NCBI GenBank assembly: GCA_017459925.1
Contig: JAFUCC010000032.1
Location: forward strand, 1-40,661
DNA: 40,661 nucleotides
Direction of reading: 5' to 3'
DNA from: Eggerthellaceae bacterium
GTDB taxonomy: Bacteria; Actinomycetota; Coriobacteriia; Coriobacteriales; Eggerthellaceae
A program made the position numbers and the translations under genes. Within the stretch, counting starts at the first letter, position 1, and every line of letters begins with the position of its first letter. Below the pieces are notes generated by a model, which worked only from the letters and a program-made list of their open reading frames with translations, was not told where the DNA came from and did no database searches. Below are positions 25,679 to 33,782 of this stretch, one piece after another.

Positions 25679-25780
25679 GTAGGGGCTCGATTCATCGAGC
25701 CCGTGCCGCGAAGCGACGGTATATCAGGTTTCGCCATAATCTCCACCTTCGGCGGCGGGCGCGATGAATCGCGCCCCTAC
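25679..25780. repeat. Palindromic doublet, family C (copy 3)
   Basis: The left unit reads GTAGGGGCTCGATTCATC, the right one is the inverted GCGC version. In the left unit both halves of the inner palindrome changed together (GGGCTCGA with TCGAGCCC), so each unit keeps its own hairpin. It lies upstream of the GAF-ABC gene; no clear promoter was picked out in 25781-25862. Confidence 0.85.
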
Positions 25781-25862
25781 GAGGTGCGCAAAACCATGAA
25801 ACCCCGCTAATCTTTGGGCTAAAATAAGGTGGAATATGTAATCGATTGCGAGCGAGGCGCGC

Positions 25863-27083
25863 ATGGAAAACTCGATGCTCCAGTACTTCAAGGCAATCGG
25901 CGAGGTTCAAAACGTCATCGCCAACGCCACGACGCTTGACGAGGCACTCCAGGGCGGCCTGAAGGCCATCGTGGAAAACGCGGGCGCCGAGAGCGCCGTC
26001 ATCTGGTACATGGACAAGACTGGCGACGGCAAGCTGCATCCCTACTTCTGGATCGGCCCCGTCGACCTCACGCGCCGCAGCCATGCTCCCGGAGACGGGG
26101 CGGTGGGTCGCGTGTACGAAACGCAGAAGACCGAGCGCCTGTTCCAGTTCGACGCCCTGCAAGACGTTGAGACCGCCATCGACTTCGCGGGCATGGACGT
26201 CACGAGCGTGGTGTGCGTGCCGTTCTCGAACAACTACGAGGACTTGGGCGTCATTCAGTTCGTGAACAAGTCGGACGGCACTCCCTTCACCGAAGAGGGC
26301 GCCGACGTCATGGAAATCACCGCCATGATGGCGGCCATCGCGCTCGGAGAGAACGAAGCCATCTCCGCGGCCTGGCAGCCCGGCGAGGTCGTCATGGAAC
26401 TGCGCGACATCACGCGCGAGTTCCAAAACGGCGACGTGGTCACGAAGGTGCTGAAGGGCGTGAACCTCGACGTGTACGAGGGCGAGTTCCTGGTGCTTCT
26501 GGGCGAGTCGGGCTGCGGCAAGTCGACGCTGCTGAACATCATCGGCGGCATGGACTCGGCTACCTCGGGCACGTTCACCTACCTGGGGCAGGACCTCTCG
26601 AACGCCACGCAAGAAGAGCTCACCGAATTCCGCCGTTCCAACATCGGCTTCATCTTCCAGAGCTACAACCTCATGCCGAACCTCACCTCGCTTCAGAACC
26701 TGAAGCTCATCGCCGAGCTCGTCGACGACCCGATGGACGCCGACGAAGCGCTCGACGTGGTTGGCCTTAGCGAGCGCAAGCGCAACTATCCCAGCCAGAT
26801 GTCGGGCGGCCAGCAGCAGCGCGTTTCCATTGCCCGCGCGCTCGTGAAGAACCCGAAGATCATCCTGGCCGACGAGCCCACGGCGGCGCTCGACTACGCC
26901 ACCTCGATCGAGGTGCTGCAGGTCATGGAGGAGATCATCAAGGGCGGCACGACCATGGTCATGGTCACGCACAACGAGGAGATCACCCGCATGGCCGACC
27001 GTGTCGTGCGCATGCGCGACGGGCGCATGCACGAGGTCACCGTGAACCGCCATCCGGCCCACGCGACCGACCTCGTCTGGTAG
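25863..27083 (+). CDS. GAF domain-ABC ATPase fusion
   Basis: A 406-aa protein with an unusual N-terminal GAF domain (about residues 1-165, with [20 protein letters not shown] as the core strand) joined to a MacB/LolD-type ABC ATPase (about 175-395). In the ATPase, Walker A is GESGCGKS (214-221), the signature is MSGGQQQR (313-320), Walker B is [12 protein letters not shown] and the switch His is in MVTHNE. GAF domains bind small ligands or sense redox state, so the exporter or membrane machine may be gated by a cytoplasmic signal. The permease follows 9 nt downstream. The start at 25863 gives a complete GAF domain. Confidence 0.9.
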   Translation: MENSMLQYFKAIGEVQNVIANATTLDEALQGGLKAIVENAGAESAVIWYMDKTGDGKLHPYFWIGPVDLTRRSHAPGDGAVGRVYETQKTERLFQFDALQDVETAIDFAGMDVTSVVCVPFSNNYEDLGVIQFVNKSDGTPFTEEGADVMEITAMMAAIALGENEAISAAWQPGEVVMELRDITREFQNGDVVTKVLKGVNLDVYEGEFLVLLGESGCGKSTLLNIIGGMDSATSGTFTYLGQDLSNATQEELTEFRRSNIGFIFQSYNLMPNLTSLQNLKLIAELVDDPMDADEALDVVGLSERKRNYPSQMSGGQQQRVSIARALVKNPKIILADEPTAALDYATSIEVLQVMEEIIKGGTTMVMVTHNEEITRMADRVVRMRDGRMHEVTVNRHPAHATDLVW

Positions 27084-27092
27084 GGGAAGCCC

Positions 27093-30000
27093 GTGAAACC
27101 GACCCAGATAACAGAGCTTTTCGCCAACATCAGGAAGACGTTCGTCTCGTTCTTCAGCATCCTGATGTTCGTGGCGTTGGGCGTGGGCATCTTCCTCGGC
27201 ATCACGTGGGCGGGGCCTGCGCTGCAGACCGCAGCCGACAAGGTGTACGACGAAGGCTCGCTCCACGACTTCCAGGTGCAGTTCTCGTACGGCCTGACCG
27301 ACGACGACCTGAAGAAGCTCGCCGATGTGGAAGGCGTCTCGCTCGTCGAGCCGGCATACCAGTCGTTCCAGCAGTTCGCCTTGGGCGAAGCCGAGCACAC
27401 GGCGAAGGTGCAGACATTCGGAAGCCGGGTCAACATCCCGATCATCGTGGAAGGCGAGCTTCCCCAGAAGGCCGACGAGATTGCGCTCACTGCTTACGCT
27501 GCCAAGAACCTCGGTATCGGCGTGGGCGATATCATCGCCTTCCAGAAGGACGCCGACGACGCTGACGGCGACGCCGGCAACGACGACGCCGCCGACGCTG
27601 ACGGCATGAAGTTCCTGAACGGCAGCACGTTCAAGGTCACGGCGCTCGTCAACAGCCCCGAGTACCTTGCCAACTCGTCTGCGACGTACGGCATCTCGAA
27701 CACGCCGTCGGGCAAGGTCGACATCGTGGCGTTCGCGCTTCCCGCGGCGTTCGACGGCGGGGCGTTCCAGGACGGCTATCCCATCGTGAACGTGCGCTGC
27801 GACGACCTGCGCGGCATTGGCACGTTCGGCGGCGATTACAAGAGCAAGTCCTCCGATGTGAAAGCGCGTATCGTCGAGCTCGGCAACGAACTGTCCGATG
27901 CTCGCTACCACGAGCTTTACGATTCCGCGAAGGCCGACGTCGACGATGCCGAGAGGAAGCTCGCCGACGCGAAGAACGAGGTCGCAGGCAAGGAGAAGGA
28001 ACTCGCCGATGCACGCTCGCAGGTGCAATCGAGCGAGTCCGAGCTGAGCAACGCGTATTCGACGCTCGTGGGCTCGCGTGGCGATCTCGATTCCAAATGG
28101 GCCGAGTTCAATGCGAAGAACGCCGAGCTGCAGGCCAAGCAAGCCGAGTTCGATGCGGGCGTGGCGGCAGCGACGCAAGAGCTCGCCACGATGGTCGCTG
28201 CGGCTGAAGCGGCCGCCCAGCAGGCAGAGGCGTATGCGAAAGCCAATCCGCAAAATGCGGAAGCTGCCCAGAGCGCCGCCATCGCCAGGGCGACAGCCGA
28301 CGAAATGGCCAAAACGAGCGTCGACGACCTCGAGTATCCCGAAGGCAGCGGCCAGACCATCGGCCAAGCGCGTCAGTCGCTTGCCGCCGCCCAGGCGGAA
28401 GTTGCCGCAGGCCGTGCGGCGCTCGAGCAGGGCGAAGCCGAGCTGCAGTCTGGCTGGGCCGAATACAACGAGGGTCAGTCGAAGCTCGAGCAAGCACGCA
28501 CCGACATAGCCGACGGTGAGCAGAAGCTCGCCGACGCGAAGAAGGAGATCGCCGACAACGAGGGCAAGGTCGCCGACGCGAAGGACAAGCTCGACGAGCT
28601 GAAATCCTACAACTGGACGGTTTCCGCCCGCACCGAGAACGCAGGCGCGGCCGAGGTCTCCACGTTCACCGATGTAACCAACAATCTCAGCTTCTCGATG
28701 GCGGCGCTGTTCGTCATCGTTGGCCTGCTCGTCAGCTACTCGGCGGTCAGCCGCATCGTGCACGAGCAGATCACCCAAATCGGCACGAAGAAGGCGCTCG
28801 GCCTGCGCGGGCGCGAGATTACGCTCAGCTTCCTGGCGTATTCGGCCATCGCGGTCGTCGCCGGCGCCGTCATCGGCGCCATCGTGGGCATCATCGCGGT
28901 CGAGGGCATCATCGGCCACGTGCTCGGCGGCATGTTCTTCATGGGCGACTACCCGCCGTACTTCGGGTTGCCGCTGTTCCTCATCGTGACGTTGCTCGAG
29001 ATCGTGCTCGTCCTGGGCGCCACGTGGTTCGCGTGCCATTCCATCCTGCGCGAGCATGCGGTCGAGCTGCTGAAGGGCGAGAAGCCGCCCGAGGCCAAGA
29101 CGCGCTTCTACGAGAAGTGGGCGGTGTGGGAGCGCTTGCCGCTGCTCACGCAGACCATCGTGAACAACTGCATGAACGACAAGCGGCGCGTGTTCAGCAC
29201 CATCGTCGGCGTGGCCGGCTGCACGGCGCTCATCGTCACGGCCATCACGCTGAACAACGACGTGCTGAAAAGCTACGACAAGCAGTACGAGGACGTGTAC
29301 GGGTTCAGTTACATCACGTTCGTCGACACCGATGTCGAGCAAGCGGCCGACAATGTGCAGAAAGCCATCGAGGACCAGGGCTTGCAAGGCGCGAAGGCGC
29401 TGCGCAAGAGCCTCATCCTGACGAAGCCCAACGGCGACCGCGGCTCCATCTGCATGGTCGTCCCGGAAAGCCCCGAGGACTTCTCGCAGGTGTACCACGT
29501 GAACGTGAGTGACGGCGCTGTGTTCGACCCGTCGGCGGACGGCGCGTGGGTCAGCAAGGCATATGCCGAAAAGCTCGGGGCGAAGGTCGGCGACACGATC
29601 ACGGTCGATGCCGGCGACGGCGTCGTGCACAAGGTGCCCATCATGGGCTTCTACGATTTCTGGCTCACGAGCTACGAGATGGTCATGGGCCGCGATTTCT
29701 ACGAGCGCGAATTCGACGCTGACCTGCAGCCGAACGTGGTGCTGTGCGCTTCGGGCGACATGTCGGCAGACGACGTCGCAGACGCGCTTGCGAACGTGGA
29801 CGGCTTCTCCTCGATAGACGACGACAAGGCGTTCCAGCACAGGAACTTCGGCGAGTTCGCCAGCGTGTCGAGCGCGGTCGTGGCCATTTACCTAGCGCTT
29901 GCGGCGCTGATGGCCGTCGTCGTGCTGCTGAACCTGAACGTCATGTTCATCGACGAGAAGAAGCGCGAGCTCATCGTGCTCATGATCAACGGCTTCTCCG

Positions 30001-30263
30001 TGAAGGACGCCAAGCGCTACATCTACAACGACACGATCGTGCTCACGGCCATCGGCATCGTCTTGGGCGTCGTGCTCGGGTGCGTCATGGGCGCCATCAC
30101 GGTCGGCTCCGTCGAGCCTTCCACGGCCTCGTTCGTGAAGAGCGTCGACCTCATGGCCGTGCTCGTGGGCGTCATCGGCAGCGCCGTGCTCGCCTTCATC
30201 ATGAGCGTCATCTCGCTGCGCCGCATCCCGCGTTTCGAACTGACCGACATCAACAAATTCTAA
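27093..30263 (+). CDS. Giant FtsX-like ABC permease with coiled-coil domain
   Basis: A 1056-aa membrane protein. The first helix is at about residues 18-42, followed by an extracytoplasmic domain with an Ala/Glu/Lys/Asp-rich coiled coil at about 265-515 (repeats such as KLADAKNEVA and EAELQSGWAEYNEGQ). Then come two sets of FtsX-type helices around 530-690 and 930-1045, each with the family look (SRIVHEQITQIGTKKALGLRGREI; LNVMFIDEKKRELIVLMINGF). This duplicated-FtsX layout is typical of large Gram-positive exporters or mechanotransmitters. The start is GTG. It forms a transporter with the GAF-ABC protein. The substrate is unknown. Confidence 0.9.
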   Translation: MKPTQITELFANIRKTFVSFFSILMFVALGVGIFLGITWAGPALQTAADKVYDEGSLHDFQVQFSYGLTDDDLKKLADVEGVSLVEPAYQSFQQFALGEAEHTAKVQTFGSRVNIPIIVEGELPQKADEIALTAYAAKNLGIGVGDIIAFQKDADDADGDAGNDDAADADGMKFLNGSTFKVTALVNSPEYLANSSATYGISNTPSGKVDIVAFALPAAFDGGAFQDGYPIVNVRCDDLRGIGTFGGDYKSKSSDVKARIVELGNELSDARYHELYDSAKADVDDAERKLADAKNEVAGKEKELADARSQVQSSESELSNAYSTLVGSRGDLDSKWAEFNAKNAELQAKQAEFDAGVAAATQELATMVAAAEAAAQQAEAYAKANPQNAEAAQSAAIARATADEMAKTSVDDLEYPEGSGQTIGQARQSLAAAQAEVAAGRAALEQGEAELQSGWAEYNEGQSKLEQARTDIADGEQKLADAKKEIADNEGKVADAKDKLDELKSYNWTVSARTENAGAAEVSTFTDVTNNLSFSMAALFVIVGLLVSYSAVSRIVHEQITQIGTKKALGLRGREITLSFLAYSAIAVVAGAVIGAIVGIIAVEGIIGHVLGGMFFMGDYPPYFGLPLFLIVTLLEIVLVLGATWFACHSILREHAVELLKGEKPPEAKTRFYEKWAVWERLPLLTQTIVNNCMNDKRRVFSTIVGVAGCTALIVTAITLNNDVLKSYDKQYEDVYGFSYITFVDTDVEQAADNVQKAIEDQGLQGAKALRKSLILTKPNGDRGSICMVVPESPEDFSQVYHVNVSDGAVFDPSADGAWVSKAYAEKLGAKVGDTITVDAGDGVVHKVPIMGFYDFWLTSYEMVMGRDFYEREFDADLQPNVVLCASGDMSADDVADALANVDGFSSIDDDKAFQHRNFGEFASVSSAVVAIYLALAALMAVVVLLNLNVMFIDEKKRELIVLMINGFSVKDAKRYIYNDTIVLTAIGIVLGVVLGCVMGAITVGSVEPSTASFVKSVDLMAVLVGVIGSAVLAFIMSVISLRRIPRFELTDINKF

Positions 30264-30288
30264 TCAATATCCTCCGAGGTAATTGATT
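30262..30288. repeat. 27-bp palindrome, family D, before the DUF4418 gene
   Basis: AATCAATATCCTC-C-GAGGTAATTGATT, starting at the stop codon of the permease gene. With the copy at 30809-30835 it brackets the DUF4418 gene. Confidence 0.85.
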
Positions 30289-30360
30289 CGCTTGCTATGC
30301 CCTGAAAAGCGGTATTATGTCCTAGACCATTACTAGAGCATGTCTTGCAAGGAGTTAATC

Positions 30361-30801
30361 GTGAACAAAACCGCTTGGAGCATCGTGTGCGTTATCGGGG
30401 CCGTCGTCATGGCGGCCATCGCCATCGTGTCGGCCGTCATGGGAGGATGCGACACGATGGTGGAACTGGCCAACGGCAACAGCGCGCCCATGAAGTGCCA
30501 CTGGACGTTCGTGGCCGATACGTTCATTCCCATCATCGGCGTGGCAATCGCGCTCATGGCCATCACCTGCAAGGACCAGTCGGGTCGCCGCGCGGCCGCC
30601 GTCGGCTATATCGTCACGGCCATCGTCGCCGCCTGCATGCCCGCATCGTTCGGCATCGGGCTGTGCGCCATGCCCGAGATGCACTGCCATTCCACGGCCA
30701 CCATCGTGTGGGTGCTCTGCGCGATCGCGGTCGTCATCGGCATCGTGCAGGTCGTGAAGTCGAATCCGGCTGCCGCCGATTTGCCGAAGCGCACGATTTA
30801 G
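30361..30801 (+). CDS. DUF4418 family membrane protein
   Basis: A 146-aa protein with four predicted helices and the family features GGCDTMVEL...MKCHWT and CAMPEMHCHST. DUF4418 proteins are small membrane proteins often found beside MacB/FtsX-type ABC genes; their function is unknown. I chose GTG at 30361 because AAGGAG lies 5 nt upstream; an in-frame ATG at 30340 lies before that site. TATTAT at 30313-30318 with TTGCTA 15 bp upstream may give it a separate promoter. Conserved Cys and His residues could bind metal. Confidence 0.85.
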   Translation: MNKTAWSIVCVIGAVVMAAIAIVSAVMGGCDTMVELANGNSAPMKCHWTFVADTFIPIIGVAIALMAITCKDQSGRRAAAVGYIVTAIVAACMPASFGIGLCAMPEMHCHSTATIVWVLCAIAVVIGIVQVVKSNPAAADLPKRTI

Positions 30802-30808
30802 GGAGACG

Positions 30809-30835
30809 AATCAATTACCTCCGAGGTAATTGATT
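30809..30835. repeat. 27-bp perfect palindrome, family D, after the DUF4418 gene
   Basis: AATCAATTACCTC-C-GAGGTAATTGATT, perfect. It lies between the DUF4418 stop and the radical SAM gene, 25 nt before its start. Confidence 0.88.
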
Positions 30836-30859
30836 GTTCAGAAGAGAGAGGGAAGCGCC

Positions 30860-31870
30860 ATGCAAGTGTTCGATAGCCGTATTTACGAGATCGTCGAGAA
30901 GGCCATGGAAGGCAACGGCCTCACCGAGGCCGAGACCTGCGAGCTGTACTCGGTGCCCGAGACGAGCAAGGAAGCCGCTTACATCCGCTGGGCCGGCCAA
31001 GAGCTCTCGATGCAGGCGACCGACGGCATCGCCGAGATTCATGCGCAGATCGGCTTGAACGCAACCACGTGCCCGAAGGACTGCCTGTTCTGCTCGTTCG
31101 CGAAGGTGAACGACGTGCGCAAGGGCGTGTACGAGGTCCCGAAAGAGGACGTGCTGGAATACGCGAAGATCTACGTCGAAGAGGGCGCGAACCTCATCCT
31201 GCTGCTGACCACGGCCAGCTACAAGTTCGAGAAGCTCGAGGACATGGTGGGTTCGGTGCGCGAGGTCATTCCCGCCGATTTGCCGCTGCTCGTGAACACC
31301 GAAGACATGACGCTCGAGCGCGCAAAGCGCCTGAAGGCCGCCGGTGCGCAGGGCGCCTACCATGCCGTGCGCATGCGCGAGGGCGTCGACACGACCATTC
31401 CCGTCGAGGACCGTCTGCGCACGTTCGAGTACATGCGCCAGGCGGGTTTGAAGCTGTCGACGTGCGTCGAGCCGGTCGGCCCCGAGCACACGCCCGAGGA
31501 AATCACCGAGGCCACGTTCCGCTGCATCAACAGCAACCCCATGACGTCGGGCGTGGGCCGTCGCATCGCCGTGCCCGGTACGAAGATCTTCGAGCGCGGC
31601 ATGCTGACCGACGTGGCCAATGCCAACATGGTCGCCATTTACCGCTTGGCCACGGGCCTCGACTACAAGCTGAACTGCTCTGCGAACACGGCTATGACCG
31701 CCGCGTCGGGCGCGAACCTGGCATGGGCCGAGATGGGCACGAACCCCCGCGACACGGTCGAGCGCACCGAGCACGGTGGACGCGGCGCCGCCATCCAGCA
31801 GCAGCGCAAGATGTTCCAGGCAGGCGGCTGGACGGTCCGCCAAGGACCGTCGCAGGGCTGGTTCGACTAA
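30860..31870 (+). CDS. BioB-like radical SAM protein 1
   Basis: A 336-aa enzyme of the radical SAM superfamily, in the biotin synthase/HydE/PylB-like group. The cluster cysteines are Cys71, Cys75 and Cys78 (CPKDCLFC, CX3CX2C). The C-terminal segment (NCSANTAMTAASGANLAWAEMGTNPRD) recalls the AGAN-type region of biotin synthase. AGAGAGGGAAG precedes the ATG. No biotin genes are nearby, and a second related enzyme follows, so biotin synthesis is unlikely. The pair may act on one substrate in sequence. The substrate is unknown. Confidence 0.85.
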   Translation: MQVFDSRIYEIVEKAMEGNGLTEAETCELYSVPETSKEAAYIRWAGQELSMQATDGIAEIHAQIGLNATTCPKDCLFCSFAKVNDVRKGVYEVPKEDVLEYAKIYVEEGANLILLLTTASYKFEKLEDMVGSVREVIPADLPLLVNTEDMTLERAKRLKAAGAQGAYHAVRMREGVDTTIPVEDRLRTFEYMRQAGLKLSTCVEPVGPEHTPEEITEATFRCINSNPMTSGVGRRIAVPGTKIFERGMLTDVANANMVAIYRLATGLDYKLNCSANTAMTAASGANLAWAEMGTNPRDTVERTEHGGRGAAIQQQRKMFQAGGWTVRQGPSQGWFD

Positions 31871-31877
31871 AGGAGGG

Positions 31878-31948
31878 GTGGGACATTGGGGGCAGGGCCC
31901 TTTGTCCCATTGAAAATGGGACAAAGGGCCCTGCCCCCAATGTCCCAC
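31878..31948. repeat. 71-bp hairpin element, family E
   Basis: Two perfect 33-bp arms (31878-31910 and 31916-31948) surround a 5-nt loop. The arm includes GTGGGACATTGGGGGCAGGG and CCCTTTGTCCCAT. Very similar GGGACA...CTTTGTCCC elements are known to me as widespread intergenic repeats in several bacterial groups. It ends 11 nt before the next start codon and may affect translation or terminate some transcripts. Confidence 0.9.
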
Positions 31949-31959
31949 CAGGAACGCTG

Positions 31960-32916
31960 ATGCTTGACGAACGTGTGGAACAGATTGCCGATGACGCGGC
32001 GCAGGGCAAGGCGCCCTCGCGTAGCGACATCGTGTACCTGCTGAAGTTCGACGCCTATTCCCCCGAAGCTGCGTACGTGTGCGCGAAGGCGCGCGAAATC
32101 GGCATGCGGGCCTGCGAAGGGCGCGGCCACGTGTATGCGCAGATCGGCGTCGATTCCACGGCGTGTCCCAAGAACTGCCGGTTCTGCTCGTTTGCGGCTG
32201 TTAACGTGAACAAGGATTCCTACGATGCCGCCAACGTGGAAGTGCCCATCGGGCGCATCGTCCACTACGCGAAGCTGTTCGACGCCGAGAAGGTCGACCT
32301 CATCTCGCTCATGGCCACGGCGGCGCTCGATTTCGAGCGGTACCTCGACATGGTGCGCGCCGTGCGTGCCAGCGTGTCAGACGGCATGGTCATCATGGCC
32401 AACGCCGGTGACCTGACGCTCGAGCAGGCCCAGGCGTTGAAAGACGCTGGCGCCAACGCCGCCTACCATGCGCTGCGCCTCGACGAGGGGGAGTGGACCG
32501 ACATCGCGCCCATCGACCGGCGTCGCACCATCCGCCACTTGAAAGCGGCAGGCCTCGACCTCATGACTGGCGTGGAGCCAGTCTGGCAAGGCGTCGACGC
32601 GCTCGCGTTGTCCGAGCGCATCTGCGGCATTCCCGAATTCGAGCCGTTCAGCATGGGGGCGTGCGGCCTTACGCAGGTGGAAGGCGCCGACGTGCTCGGC
32701 CGCAAGCCGCCGCTGAAGGGCTTCCTGCGTTACGTTGCCGCCTGCACGCGCCTCATGTGCGGCGAGTCGGCACCTGTCGGCGGCATCGGGGGCGTACGCT
32801 GGGTCGATGCCGGTTGCGACCCGCGCAACCGCGGCTATGGCGAAGAGGACGCCCATCTGCGCCGCCAGATCGCCCGGGCGAAGCGCGAACTTCAATCCGA
32901 GGGCTTCGCCGTCTAA
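31960..32916 (+). CDS. BioB-like radical SAM protein 2
   Basis: A 318-aa radical SAM protein distantly similar to the preceding one. The cluster cysteines are Cys69, Cys73 and Cys76 (CPKNCRFC). Other shared segments are the GVDSTACPKNCRFCSF region (GLNATTCPKDCLFCSF in protein 1) and NAGDLTLEQAQALKDAGANAAYHALRL. The C-terminus differs (GGIGGVRWVDAGCDPRNRGYGEED). I chose ATG at 31960, just after the hairpin; the frame above runs through repeat and shadow sequence. A broken copy of its last about 30 codons lies at 34990-35085. The reaction is unknown. Confidence 0.85.
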   Translation: MLDERVEQIADDAAQGKAPSRSDIVYLLKFDAYSPEAAYVCAKAREIGMRACEGRGHVYAQIGVDSTACPKNCRFCSFAAVNVNKDSYDAANVEVPIGRIVHYAKLFDAEKVDLISLMATAALDFERYLDMVRAVRASVSDGMVIMANAGDLTLEQAQALKDAGANAAYHALRLDEGEWTDIAPIDRRRTIRHLKAAGLDLMTGVEPVWQGVDALALSERICGIPEFEPFSMGACGLTQVEGADVLGRKPPLKGFLRYVAACTRLMCGESAPVGGIGGVRWVDAGCDPRNRGYGEEDAHLRRQIARAKRELQSEGFAV

Positions 32917-32956
32917 CACGCCATCGCTCGCGTTGACGTTTTCCTGAATCTGTTCA

Positions 32957-33015
32957 TTGACGCCATGTCAACCGAGGTCGTATTATGCGCCTCACATGGG
33001 TTGACATAGTGTCAA
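32957..33015 (+). promoter_or_regulatory. tetR promoter with two operator palindromes
   Basis: TTGACG (32957-32962) and TATTAT (32981-32986) are 18 bp apart. TTGAC-N5-GTCAA occurs twice: at 32957-32971, covering the -35, and at 33001-33015, just after the expected start of transcription. A lone GTCAA half-site follows at 33025-33029. Two sites with identical half-sites and spacing around the promoter point to autoregulation by the TetR protein. Confidence 0.75.
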
Positions 33016-33032
33016 TGGAGGTTAAGTCAATC

Positions 33033-33713
33033 ATGTCCGCCAACGGGAAAACCGAAAGCGCAGAGGCTATCGCGCGCCGTGAGGAAATCGTCGAGGCTGC
33101 CCGCGAGCTTTTCGAAGAGCGAGGCTTGGCGCACACCACTGTGAAGGACATAGCCGACCGCGTCGGCGTTACGCGTAGCCTGTTCTACCACTATTTTCCC
33201 GACAAGGATGCCGTGACCGAAGCGGTGCTCGATGCTTACATCGAGGAGTTCCGCGAGATGGTTGGCCACTGGAACGAGGGGCGCGAGCCCGGCAACGTCC
33301 GCAAGGCGCTGCACGACTGCATCCGCATGCTGCGACGTGGCGTGTTCGACAAGGGCCAGTTCCGAAGCGACCTCATCCGCAACGAGAACGCCAGCTTGTA
33401 CCTGGTCTTCTCGGCACGTTCGGCCGAGGTGTTGGCTCGTTATCTCACCGAAACCACGGCGGTCGATTACGAGCGCTTCCACGAGCTCGACATCGAGAAC
33501 GTCTACGACATGTTCTACATGCTCATCGTCGGCATGGTCGGCTATGTGCGCAGCCATCCCGATGCGCCCGATGAACTGCTGGAAAACCTGATTGCGCAGA
33601 CCCTTCACCTCGACCTCGACAACGAGGCGCTCACCGCCGAGGCGGAAACGGGCTGGCATAAGGCGACCGCCGGGGCAAAGGTGTCGGTGACTTACGGAGC
33701 AACTGCTCTTTAA
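33033..33713 (+). CDS. TetR family transcriptional regulator
   Basis: A 226-aa regulator. The N-terminal DNA-binding domain has REEIVEAARELFEERGLAHTTVKDIADRVGVTRSLFYHYFPDKDAV, the standard TetR helix-turn-helix. The C-terminal ligand domain is not recognised. I chose ATG at 33033 (GGAGG lies 11 nt upstream); two earlier in-frame starts overlap the second operator and lack ribosome sites. It lies between the radical SAM genes and the DUF5692 gene and probably controls at least itself and DUF5692, as no promoter or terminator separates them. Confidence 0.92.
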   Translation: MSANGKTESAEAIARREEIVEAARELFEERGLAHTTVKDIADRVGVTRSLFYHYFPDKDAVTEAVLDAYIEEFREMVGHWNEGREPGNVRKALHDCIRMLRRGVFDKGQFRSDLIRNENASLYLVFSARSAEVLARYLTETTAVDYERFHELDIENVYDMFYMLIVGMVGYVRSHPDAPDELLENLIAQTLHLDLDNEALTAEAETGWHKATAGAKVSVTYGATAL

Positions 33714-33782
33714 GAAACGTAAAGCCGCTGTAAGGTGGCTAGAGGAGCCGCCGCGAGGCGGCAAGAAGCAAGGAGGTAAGGG

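Noticed and set aside
25692..29840. A 1382-codon open frame on the minus strand
   Set aside because: It is antisense to the GAF-ABC and permease genes, which have clear family motifs. Long empty frames are expected opposite GC-rich genes. Its composition (His, Arg, Val, Gly-rich) is typical of a shadow.
30830..30860. Earlier start of radical SAM gene 1 at 30830
   Set aside because: The added residues come from the 27-bp palindrome, and the ribosome site AGAGAGGGAAG fits the ATG at 30860.
31069..31959. Long upstream extension of radical SAM gene 2
   Set aside because: The frame runs through the first radical SAM gene in another phase and through the 71-bp hairpin. The Arg/Gly-rich translation is not protein-like.
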